Assembly: GCA_003520205.1 (NCBI GenBank)
Contig: DOVG01000183.1
Coordinates: 2,442 to 9,286 of the forward strand
Reading direction: 5' to 3'
DNA length: 6,845 nt
From: Lachnospiraceae bacterium
GTDB taxonomy: Bacteria > Bacillota > Clostridia > Lachnospirales > Lachnospiraceae
Part shown: piece after piece, positions 1 to 6,845 of the stretch
Layout of the letters: every line of letters begins with the position of its first letter
Numbering within the stretch: the first letter of the stretch is position 1
Translations under genes and position numbers: made by a program
The notes under the pieces: model-generated
Told to the model about the DNA's origin: nothing
What the model saw: only the letters and a program-made list of their open reading frames with translations
Database searches by the model: none

Positions 1-954
1 CCTGAGTCTGATGATATTATTGAGGATTTCTTTAAGCTTCTGGGAATAGATATGGATAGGATAACTATAGTTAGGAAGCCTACCCGATTCAGGAGTATAA
101 CTATTCCAGAACAGTCATTTATTCTATTTAGTAATTATCATGAGAAATGTAATCTGATATATGATAAGATGATGTCATCTGTAGAGGCAAAGGCTGAAAA
201 GAAGATATATCTTACCAGGCGAAGCTTTACCAGATACGATGGCGCGAATGATGGCATAAATGAAGAGTATCTTGAGGAATTCTTCAAGAAGAGAGGCTTT
301 ACGGTTATATCTCCGGAACAGCACCCGTTTAAGGATCAGATAGCATATATGAAGGGGGCGGATGAGGTTGTTTGTTCTGAAGGAACCCTGTCGCATCTGG
401 GACTTTTCATGAGAAGAGGAACTAAGATGACAATCCTTAGGAGGTCCATCAACAGTTATCTGATTCCACAGTATATGATAGATGAGATGCGAGGTATTGA
501 GACCTATTACGTTGATGCAAATTTCAACATATTACCAGATAGTCATGTAGACAGTGTATTCCTGTTTGGACCTTCCAGGTGCTTCGTCGATTATCTTAAG
601 GCAAGCGGCATTACCTATACAGATGACGAGGTACAGATGGACAGAAGCCTTATATATGATTATATCGTTAAGTATACTGAGAATTTCAGAGATACAGACA
701 GATTTGAATCCATAAAGAAGTATGACATATTTGATCTTATTCAGACTTTAAATAAAGTGTTAGATGGAGAGTTTTTATCCAGATTCAATTATACCACAAC
801 TTCAGAAGAGCTTTCCTCAGAGAACAGGGCTTTAAAAAAGAAGATAGAGAGCCTTGAAAAGAAGCTTGAGAAAAGTGAGGCGGAGCGTAAGGAGATACTA
901 AATTCAAAATCATGGAAGATAACTAAACCGCTTCGTAAGATTATGGGAAAATAG
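1..954 (+). CDS. GT61-family glycosyltransferase, 5'-truncated by the window
   Basis: The reading frame is open from base 1, so the true start is upstream and the Met codon at 52 is internal; 317 residues are visible. Numbering from that Met, residues 51-130 carry the typical GT61 (DUF563) pattern: a KIYLTRR strand, NEEYLEEFF helix, RGFTVISPE, a DQI helix, then GADEVVCSEGTLSHLGLF and a RRGTKMTIL strand. In the family this region forms part of the nucleotide-sugar binding half; the usual HGA-like motif reads SEGTLSHL here. Residues about 251-284 form a Lys/Glu-rich coiled coil, followed by the tail SKSWKITKPLRKIMGK, a motif that recurs at the ends of many capsule and exopolysaccharide glycosyltransferases. 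No membrane segment is visible, so it probably acts at the cytoplasmic face. It lies 44 bp before glf in the same direction. The family call is good; donor and acceptor sugars cannot be read from the sequence. Confidence 0.8.
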   Translation, partial: PESDDIIEDFFKLLGIDMDRITIVRKPTRFRSITIPEQSFILFSNYHEKCNLIYDKMMSSVEAKAEKKIYLTRRSFTRYDGANDGINEEYLEEFFKKRGFTVISPEQHPFKDQIAYMKGADEVVCSEGTLSHLGLFMRRGTKMTILRRSINSYLIPQYMIDEMRGIETYYVDANFNILPDSHVDSVFLFGPSRCFVDYLKASGITYTDDEVQMDRSLIYDYIVKYTENFRDTDRFESIKKYDIFDLIQTLNKVLDGEFLSRFNYTTTSEELSSENRALKKKIESLEKKLEKSEAERKEILNSKSWKITKPLRKIMGK

Positions 955-981
955 TATAGACATACACAGCATAATTGTAGT

Positions 982-990
982 AAGGAAGGA
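982..990 (+). promoter_or_regulatory. Ribosome binding site of glf
   Basis: AAGGAAGGA lies 8 bases before the ATG at 999, a well-placed Shine-Dalgarno sequence that fixes the glf start. The product begins MKYDYLIVGAG, as expected for the N-terminal FAD-binding strand. Confidence 0.75.
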
Positions 991-998
991 ATTCTGAA

Positions 999-2255
999 AT
1001 GAAATATGACTATCTGATAGTGGGGGCTGGACTCTATGGAGCAGTAATAGCCGAGCGTGCAAAAGCAGCAGGCAAAACAGTTCTGATGATAGAGAAGAGA
1101 AATCATATAGCAGGAAATGTATATACAGATAGTATTGAAGGAATAAATGTTCATAGATACGGCGCACATATATTTCATACGAACAGTGATGAGGCGTGGG
1201 AATATGTGAACCGCTTTGCAAAGTTCAATGATTACATCAATTCACCGATAGCAAATTATAAGGGGGAAATGTATAATCTCCCTTTTAATATGAACACATT
1301 TCATCAGATGTGGGGCGTGACCACGGCGGAAGAAGCTAAGGCAAAGATTGAAGAAGATAGACGCAGTTCCATAATTGATTTTATAGTGAAGAGAAGGTTG
1401 TCCGAAAAAAAACTATCTGAGAGTTCCGTAGAAACTGATGCTGACAGCATAAAGGAGAAAACAATTCAAATAAAACAGAGTATAAGTGATGAGGATATAA
1501 ATGGATTTATCCCTCAGAATCTTGAACAGCAGGCTATATCATTAGTAGGAAGAGAGATATATGAGAAGCTTATTAAGGGCTATACTGAGAAGCAGTGGGG
1601 CAGACCGTGTGACGAGCTTCCAAGCTTTATCATAAAGAGGCTTCCTGTAAGACTTGAGTATAATAACAATTACTTTAATGCAAAGCATCAGGGAATACCG
1701 ATAGGTGGTTATACCAAATTGGTTGAAAATATGCTGGAGGATGTTGAGGTTAGGCTTGGAGAAGATTATCTGAAAGCAAAAGAAGAGTACGACAAGCTGG
1801 CAGATACTGTTATATATACAGGAGCTATTGACGCATATTTTGGTTATAAGCTCGGAAGCTTACAGTACCGCTCAGTCAGATTTGAAGAAGAGCTTCTTGA
1901 TACACAAGACTATCAGCATAATGCAGTAATTAATTATACAGACAGTGAAACTCCTTACACCAGAATCATAGAACATAAATGGTTCGAATATGGTAAGAAT
2001 GAAAATGGAAAGGATATACCGAAGACTGTTATTTCAAAAGAATACAGCTCTGAATGGAAGGCGGGAGATGAACCTTATTATCCGGTAAATGATGAACGGA
2101 ATCAGAAACTGCTTCAGGAATATCTGAAACTTGCAGAGGAAGAAAGTGATAAGAGGATTTTCTTCGGTGGACGACTCGGAGAGTATAAATATTATGATAT
2201 GGATCAGGTGATTCTTGCAGCTCTTGGCAAGGCTGAAGAAATAATCGGGAACTAA
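999..2255 (+). CDS. glf: UDP-galactopyranose mutase with an extra internal segment
   Basis: This flavoenzyme converts UDP-galactopyranose to UDP-galactofuranose, the donor for galactofuranose in surface glycans. The 418 residues start with the FAD-binding Rossmann motif VGAGLYG (8-14) and the IEKRNHIAGN stretch (31-40). Next come RYGAHIFHT (53-61) and YNLPFNMNTFHQMWG (92-106). The substrate region GYTEKQWGR (194-202) includes W200 and the conserved R202; TRIIEH (321-326) carries R322; FGGRLGEYKYYDM (389-401) closes the active site with R392, Y398 and D400. All key positions I know from E. coli and Klebsiella Glf appear intact, so it is probably active. The odd part is residues about 126-168: E. 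coli Glf is 367 residues and lacks this Ser/Lys/Glu-rich insert, which lies in the helical domain before NLEQQAISLVG. It probably shares a transcript with the flanking genes. Function is very secure; the role of the insert is unknown. Confidence 0.97.
   Translation: MKYDYLIVGAGLYGAVIAERAKAAGKTVLMIEKRNHIAGNVYTDSIEGINVHRYGAHIFHTNSDEAWEYVNRFAKFNDYINSPIANYKGEMYNLPFNMNTFHQMWGVTTAEEAKAKIEEDRRSSIIDFIVKRRLSEKKLSESSVETDADSIKEKTIQIKQSISDEDINGFIPQNLEQQAISLVGREIYEKLIKGYTEKQWGRPCDELPSFIIKRLPVRLEYNNNYFNAKHQGIPIGGYTKLVENMLEDVEVRLGEDYLKAKEEYDKLADTVIYTGAIDAYFGYKLGSLQYRSVRFEEELLDTQDYQHNAVINYTDSETPYTRIIEHKWFEYGKNENGKDIPKTVISKEYSSEWKAGDEPYYPVNDERNQKLLQEYLKLAEEESDKRIFFGGRLGEYKYYDMDQVILAALGKAEEIIGN
2246..2251 (+). 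promoter_or_regulatory. Weak ribosome binding site for the GTG-started membrane gene
   Basis: CGGGAA overlaps the last codons of glf, 9 bases before the GTG at 2261. It is a poor Shine-Dalgarno match. With only 5 bp between the glf stop and the GTG, translational coupling to glf is likely. In this frame the GTG is the only usual start between the in-frame stop at 2234 and the ATG at 2303, and that ATG has no ribosome binding site. Confidence 0.4.
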
Positions 2256-2260
2256 CGAAA

Positions 2261-4297
2261 GTGAAAAATATTCAGGATAAAATATTTAAATACAGATACA
2301 TCATGGCTGCGGTTATATTTGCAGCCTGTGTTTTTGTTGGAATAAATGGTTCATCTATAGGATGTCTGGTGGAGAGCTTTGGTCATGCAGATACGGGAGT
2401 AATCCTTGGAACGTCAAGATATATCAGAAGTGATGAGTTTGGAACCTTTACTCCGATGACATGGGCGCAGTACATGGATCCTTCGGGAAGATTTCCATAT
2501 TTTAGTTCAGTTATTCGAGGTGATGCGACAGATGTGTTCATTACTTATGGACAGCCAGTTATGTCATTTCTTATGATATTCAGACCATTTCAGATAGGTT
2601 ATCTGTTTCTTCCTATCGCGCAGGGGATGGCTTTCTTCTGGTGTGGAAGATTCATATTTCTTTTTATGATATCCTTTGAATTTGCACGACTTATTACAGA
2701 TGATGACAGACGCATGTCTATTATATATGCATTAATGATAACACTGTCGCCGGCTGTGCAGTGGTGGTTTGCAGTAAATGGATTTGTAGAAATGCTGATA
2801 TCATCTGAACTGTCTATAGTTTTATTAAATAAATATCTGAATATAGATAGTAATGGTTGTAAAAATGAATATGAAAAAATGCCTGTTACCAGCTCTATAA
2901 TAATAAAAAAAATAATATGTGCCACAGGCATTATGATATGTGCCGGTATATTTATACTTACTTTATATCCTGCGTGGATGGTACCGATGGCATATGTAAT
3001 CCTGGGACTAATTATATGGCAGATGTGGATTAACCGAAGAAAAATATCAGATAAGTCTGGAGTAAGCATCCTTCCTGATATATGTATCTGCCTTATCATG
3101 ATGGGAATACTTGCGCTCGCCTTATATGTTGTATATACCAGATCTCATGAGACGATATACGCCATGATGAATACCGCATATCCGGGGAAAAGAGCTGAGA
3201 CCGGAGGAGGAGCATTTAAACATCTGTTTAATTATTCTTCAGAGATATGGTATGCACATAGAAATGCATCGCCGTTTTATAATCCATGTGAAGCTGCCTA
3301 CTTTATAGATTTGTTCCCATTAGGACACCTCATGTATATCATATATATAATTAGAAGGAAAAAGACGGATTCGTTCACAAATATCCTTTTTGTTGTCAGT
3401 TTGATTCTTTTTATTTATATAGTATTCGGTGTGCCTATGAGTATTGCAAAGCTGTCGATGCTTTCTTATTCAACAGCTAACAGAGCACTTGTGATATTTA
3501 GTCTTATATCTTTGCTGCTGCTTTTTAGAACTGTGCACTTATATAGTGAGAATAGTGATATAAAAAAGTCAGATGCTTATAAAGAATATATAATATCATT
3601 TGTCGCTGCTGCCGTTTTATCAGCTACAGCACTTCTAATAACCAGAAGTATTAATCCGGGATATTTTTCTGTGAAGCTTCTACTGGGTTCCTTTATAGTT
3701 ATATTTGTTCTGGCAAGCTGTTTTCTGTTATATGTAACAGTTGATTCGGAAAGAGAAAATAAGGCTTTATCAAGGAAATCCGTCTTGACTAAAGTGTTAC
3801 CTTGTATTATATTTTTTATGGTTTTTTTGACAGGTTCTTTGGTAAATCCTGTTCGTGCAGGTGTAAGGGCAGTTGAACAACTACCTGAACTGGAGAGAGC
3901 ATATGAGATATCTAAAGAAGATAGGGGTGCTCTCTGGATTGTGGAGGGAGAGAAGTATCCGATTACAAATGCGCTTCTGCTTAAAGGAATCAAAACCATT
4001 AACAGCACAAATGTATATCCGGATATAGAGCGTTGGAGCATGATAGATCCTTCTGCAGAGGATATTTATAACCGTTATGCGCATATAGAGATAAAGCTGA
4101 TATCAGATGCAGAAAAAAACCAAAAGAAAAATCAGCGATTTGAATTGATAGAACAGGATTGTTTCAGAGTTTATTTGACATATAATGATCTAAAGAAACT
4201 TGATGTGAGTTATATATTTTCAAGTTCTGTTATAGAAGATGAACGATTGGAACTTTTAGATAGTATTGGTGCTTACCATATATATCGATGTAAGTAA
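2261..4297 (+). CDS. Polytopic membrane protein, likely GT-C-type glycosyltransferase
   Basis: The 678 residues start with GTG 5 bp after glf. A short basic N-terminus leads into a first membrane helix (about 15-33). A loop of about 60 residues follows, with a conserved-looking acidic motif RSDEFGTFTPMTWAQ (56-70; D58, E59). By hydropathy about 11-13 more helices follow to about residue 527. Other distinctive loops are TLYPAW (234-239), AYPGKRAETGGG (306-317) and SYSTANR (402-408). Residues 528-678 form a hydrophilic tail that should face outside. An acidic motif in the first outward loop plus many helices is the layout of GT-C enzymes, which take sugars from polyprenyl-phosphate carriers on the outer face. 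I do not recognise a named family with certainty. It could instead be a non-catalytic polymer export or modification component. Position after glf and before the phosphotransferase-like gene suggests a role in decorating the same glycan outside the membrane. Confidence 0.6.
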   Translation: MKNIQDKIFKYRYIMAAVIFAACVFVGINGSSIGCLVESFGHADTGVILGTSRYIRSDEFGTFTPMTWAQYMDPSGRFPYFSSVIRGDATDVFITYGQPVMSFLMIFRPFQIGYLFLPIAQGMAFFWCGRFIFLFMISFEFARLITDDDRRMSIIYALMITLSPAVQWWFAVNGFVEMLISSELSIVLLNKYLNIDSNGCKNEYEKMPVTSSIIIKKIICATGIMICAGIFILTLYPAWMVPMAYVILGLIIWQMWINRRKISDKSGVSILPDICICLIMMGILALALYVVYTRSHETIYAMMNTAYPGKRAETGGGAFKHLFNYSSEIWYAHRNASPFYNPCEAAYFIDLFPLGHLMYIIYIIRRKKTDSFTNILFVVSLILFIYIVFGVPMSIAKLSMLSYSTANRALVIFSLISLLLLFRTVHLYSENSDIKKSDAYKEYIISFVAAAVLSATALLITRSINPGYFSVKLLLGSFIVIFVLASCFLLYVTVDSERENKALSRKSVLTKVLPCIIFFMVFLTGSLVNPVRAGVRAVEQLPELERAYEISKEDRGALWIVEGEKYPITNALLLKGIKTINSTNVYPDIERWSMIDPSAEDIYNRYAHIEIKLISDAEKNQKKNQRFELIEQDCFRVYLTYNDLKKLDVSYIFSSSVIEDERLELLDSIGAYHIYRCK

Positions 4298-4314
4298 CAG
4301 AATGTTTATGAAAT

Positions 4315-4320
4315 GGAGAA
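4315..4320 (+). promoter_or_regulatory. Ribosome binding site deciding the TTG start at 4330
   Basis: GGAGAA lies 9 bases upstream of TTG at 4330. The frame has a stop at 4309, and TTG 4330 is the first possible start after it. The first ATG in frame, at 4426, has no such site and would delete the first hydrophobic helix of the YidC-like domain. The TTG start is therefore preferred. Confidence 0.7.
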
Positions 4321-4329
4321 CAGAATAAA

Positions 4330-6845
4330 TTGGATATATCAACATACTTGTATACATTAATAATAAAACCACTTGAGCTGTTATTTGAAATCATATTCTA
4401 TAATGCAAATAAAGTCATTAAAATGCCGGGATTATCTATCATAGCGCTCAGTCTTGCCATGAACTTTCTCGTACTTCCACTTTATAAGCGTGCAGACGCT
4501 ATGCAGGCGGAAGAAAGAGAAGTAGAAGAAAGACTTGGTAAATGGGTAAATCATATCAAGAAGAGCTTCAAGGGTGATGAACGTTTCATGATGCTGCAGA
4601 CCTTCTACAGACAGAATGATTATAAGCCAAGCTATGCTCTTCGTGGTTCTTTATCTCTTCTTCTTGAGATACCATTCTTTATAGCGGCATATCACTTCCT
4701 GTCAAATCTGTACATATTACAAGGGGCTCAGCTGGGACCTATAGCTGACCTGGGTAAGCCTGACGGTCTTCTTAAAATCGGTGGACTCAGTATAAATATC
4801 CTTCCGATTCTTATGACTGCTATTAATATTATTTCGGCTATGATCTATTCCAAGAATCTGTCTCTTAAGAGCAAGATTCAGATGTATGGAATGGCATTGA
4901 TTTTTCTGGTATTTTTGTATCAGTCACCTTCAGGACTTGCATTTTACTGGACACTGAACAATGTTTTTTCACTCTTTAAAAATATATTCTACAAGCTGAA
5001 GCATCCTAAGAGAGTGCTTGCAGTTCTTTTTGGAATTGCCGGTGTGGCACTGCTTATATTTGCACTTATGTCGCCGGCTTATACATCCAGAATGAAATTC
5101 TTCCTGGCTGCATTTGCAGTATTAATGCTAGTGCCGCTGGCAATGCTCCTGCTTAAGCCGTTTAATCATATTAAACTTGGAGATAAGCTTAAGGTTCTTG
5201 AACAGGATAATTCATATAAGAAGATATTTATTCTGTCAGGTGTATTCTTGTGTATTCTCTTGGGACTCTTTATTCCTACAAATGTAATAGCTGCTTCAAC
5301 AGCAGAATTTATAGATGTATCAGTTATCCATTCACCTATCAGATATGCCGTTTATACATTTTTCCTTGCCGCAGGCTACTTTCTGGTATGGATGGGGATT
5401 TTCTATTATCTTGCTGATAAGAAGGGCAAGCTGCTCTTTAGTCTTGCTACATGGTGTGTATCAGCCATATTTGTTATAGACTTCATGTTCTTTAAGACAA
5501 AGATGGGGATTCTTTCATCCTTCCTTCAGTATGAGGATTTTCCATTTTATACAAAGAAGGAATATCTGGTTAATTTTGCTGTTATATTTGTTGCTATAAT
5601 CATCTGTATGGTTATTTTCAAACTGAATCGGAGAATAGTTCTTTCAGTTCTTACAGCCGGTGTTATAGCAATGAGTATTATGAGCTTCAGAAATATCTAT
5701 AAAATCAGTAATGACTACAAAGAGATAGAGGAGCTTGGTAACAGGTCTAAAGATGTTCCTACAATTCCGCTTAGTAAGGATGGACAAAATGTGGTCGTTA
5801 TCATGATGGATAGAATGATAGGCTATATGGTTCCGTTTATCGTAGAAGAAAAACCGGAGTTAAAGGAAAAATTCGACGGTTTTACATTTTATTATAATAC
5901 TACTACTTTTGGGCATAAGACGAACTATGGTACTCCAGGACTTTATGGTGGATACGAATATATCCCAAAGGAAAATAACAAGAGAACTTCAGAAAGTCTG
6001 GAATCAAAGCAGAATGAGGCACTTAAAGTAATGCCGGTTACATTTGATAATGCCGGATATAATGTTACTGTTTGTGATCCTTCTTATGCTGGTTATCAGT
6101 GGATTCCGGATCTGAGTATCTATGATGATTATCCTAATATCCATGCATATATTACAATGGGAAGGGTTAACTATAGTGAGGCAAACAAGGATGAGATAGA
6201 TGACCTTCTGAAGAGGAATTTCTTCTGCTATTCAGTATTTAAGACAATGCCTCTTTTGGTTCAGCCAACCCTTTATGATTTTGGTAATTACTGCTCACTT
6301 GCAAATCATGAAGCGCTGAATATGGCGGGACAGACAAGAGACGGCAAGTCAAAGGCTACGGGCTTTGATCCGACTTTTATGAATTCATATAATGTTCTGG
6401 ACAGCATGGCAAATATAACAGAGATAAATGAAGGAGATCAGAATACATTTCTTATGATGAGTAATGATATGACTCATGGACCTATGCTTCTTCAGGAACC
6501 GGAGTATATGCCTGCTGAAACAGTCGATAATACTAAGTATGATAAGAAGCATAAAATAAGAAAGAGAGCTGATGGAAAGAAGCTCAAAATGAACAGAAAG
6601 AATACCATACTTCATTATCATGTAAATATGTGTGCGATGATTAAGCTTGGTCAGTGGTTTGACTACCTGAGAGAACAGGGAGTATATGATAATACCAAGA
6701 TAATTATAGTTTCTGATCATGCATGGCGACTAAATGTAGATAAGAAGATGATTCTCAAAGAACAGCGTCCTTATAAAAAAACAAAATCTGTCAAGAAGTT
6801 TGATATGCTGGAGTATAACTGTGTTCTGTTTGTAAAGGACTTTAA
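4330..6845 (+). CDS. YidC/Oxa1-like domain fused to sulfatase/LtaS-like phosphotransferase, 3'-truncated
   Basis: The frame is open from TTG 4330 to the window end (838 codons, no stop). Residues about 14-217 match the YidC/Oxa1 insertase core: GLSIIALSLAMNFLVLPL (34-51), a cytoplasmic helical hairpin (52-105), a helix with LEIPFFIAAYHFL (112-124), and the signature SPSGLAFYWTLNN (199-211). There is no lipoprotein signal like that of Gram-positive YidC. About seven more membrane helices span roughly 228-455. From about 478 an alkaline-phosphatase-superfamily domain begins: NVVVIMMDR with metal ligand candidate D494, nucleophile candidates T531 or T535 in KTNYGTP, NDMTHGP with H716, and IIIVSDH with D796-H797. 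The order matches LtaS-type enzymes (acid, Thr, His, Asp-His), which move phosphoglycerol or similar groups outside the cell. Asn45 replaces the conserved groove Arg of YidC, so insertase activity is doubtful. Best inference: a membrane-bound transferase or hydrolase acting on a surface glycan. The domain calls are firm; the substrate is unknown. Confidence 0.85.
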   Translation, partial: MDISTYLYTLIIKPLELLFEIIFYNANKVIKMPGLSIIALSLAMNFLVLPLYKRADAMQAEEREVEERLGKWVNHIKKSFKGDERFMMLQTFYRQNDYKPSYALRGSLSLLLEIPFFIAAYHFLSNLYILQGAQLGPIADLGKPDGLLKIGGLSINILPILMTAINIISAMIYSKNLSLKSKIQMYGMALIFLVFLYQSPSGLAFYWTLNNVFSLFKNIFYKLKHPKRVLAVLFGIAGVALLIFALMSPAYTSRMKFFLAAFAVLMLVPLAMLLLKPFNHIKLGDKLKVLEQDNSYKKIFILSGVFLCILLGLFIPTNVIAASTAEFIDVSVIHSPIRYAVYTFFLAAGYFLVWMGIFYYLADKKGKLLFSLATWCVSAIFVIDFMFFKTKMGILSSFLQYEDFPFYTKKEYLVNFAVIFVAIIICMVIFKLNRRIVLSVLTAGVIAMSIMSFRNIYKISNDYKEIEELGNRSKDVPTIPLSKDGQNVVVIMMDRMIGYMVPFIVEEKPELKEKFDGFTFYYNTTTFGHKTNYGTPGLYGGYEYIPKENNKRTSESLESKQNEALKVMPVTFDNAGYNVTVCDPSYAGYQWIPDLSIYDDYPNIHAYITMGRVNYSEANKDEIDDLLKRNFFCYSVFKTMPLLVQPTLYDFGNYCSLANHEALNMAGQTRDGKSKATGFDPTFMNSYNVLDSMANITEINEGDQNTFLMMSNDMTHGPMLLQEPEYMPAETVDNTKYDKKHKIRKRADGKKLKMNRKNTILHYHVNMCAMIKLGQWFDYLREQGVYDNTKIIIVSDHAWRLNVDKKMILKEQRPYKKTKSVKKFDMLEYNCVLFVKDF

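Noticed and set aside
955..998. Promoter or terminator between the GT61 gene and glf
   Set aside because: The 44 bp gap shows only the glf ribosome binding site; I see no stem-loop with a T run and no clear -35/-10 pair.
2905..2912. Run of eight A bases in the membrane protein gene as a frameshift or phase-variation site
   Set aside because: The frame is intact through it (it encodes part of IIIKKIIC), and such runs are expected in AT-rich Lys/Ile codons. Similar T runs around 3810-3830 encode a membrane helix.
2599..3099. Reverse-strand open frame of 166 codons, and other reverse-strand frames at 175-396, 789-1221, 3577-4084 and 6385-6720
   Set aside because: All lie opposite strongly supported + strand genes, resemble no family I know, and look like by-products of the AT-rich codon use of the forward genes.
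4302..4328. Eight-codon frame (MFMKWRTE) just before the TTG start, as a possible leader peptide
   Set aside because: It overlaps the ribosome binding site of the next gene, has no convincing site of its own and no attenuator-like hairpin nearby; a chance short frame is the simpler reading.
4330..4980. Housekeeping yidC gene
   Set aside because: The YidC core is present, but the frame runs on without a stop into extra helices and a phosphatase-superfamily domain. The groove Arg is missing, there is no lipoprotein signal, and the neighbours are glycan genes rather than rpmH/rnpA.

Overview
The window is a low-GC, AT-biased piece of bacterial chromosome. All genes lie on the + strand and nearly every base is coding. 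Heavy use of ATA (Ile) and AGA (Arg) codons, strong GGAGG-like ribosome binding sites and the gene content suggest a Firmicutes genome, most likely a Lachnospiraceae-type Clostridium. That assignment is an inference from codon use and protein style, not a database match. The locus looks like the inside of a cell-surface polysaccharide (capsule, exopolysaccharide or wall glycan) cluster.

Layout: (1) positions 1-954 hold the 3' part of a GT61-family glycosyltransferase with a C-terminal coiled coil; its start lies upstream of the window. (2) 999-2255 is a UDP-galactopyranose mutase (glf), which makes UDP-galactofuranose and carries an unusual charged insert of about 43 residues. (3) 2261-4297 is a large polytopic membrane protein, starting with GTG, that looks like a GT-C-type glycosyltransferase. 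(4) 4330 to the window end is a large gene starting with TTG and with no stop in the window. Its product joins a YidC/Oxa1 insertase-like membrane domain, roughly seven further membrane helices and an alkaline-phosphatase-superfamily (sulfatase/LtaS-like) extracytoplasmic domain. Gaps of 44, 5 and 32 bp with no visible terminator or promoter support one operon.

Inferred logic: GT61 and Glf build a galactofuranose-containing glycan on the cytoplasmic side. The two membrane proteins would then act on the outer face, the GT-C-like protein adding a side sugar and the YidC-phosphotransferase fusion adding or removing a phospho-substituent such as phosphoglycerol. This resembles in outline the GacL/GacH pair of the streptococcal group A carbohydrate. 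The most notable item is the fusion protein. Its YidC-like half keeps the family signatures but has Asn where the conserved groove Arg normally sits, suggesting an insertase fold re-used for a different job. No RNA genes, mobile elements, CRISPR arrays or long repeats were seen, and no gene-free stretch exceeds 44 bp.
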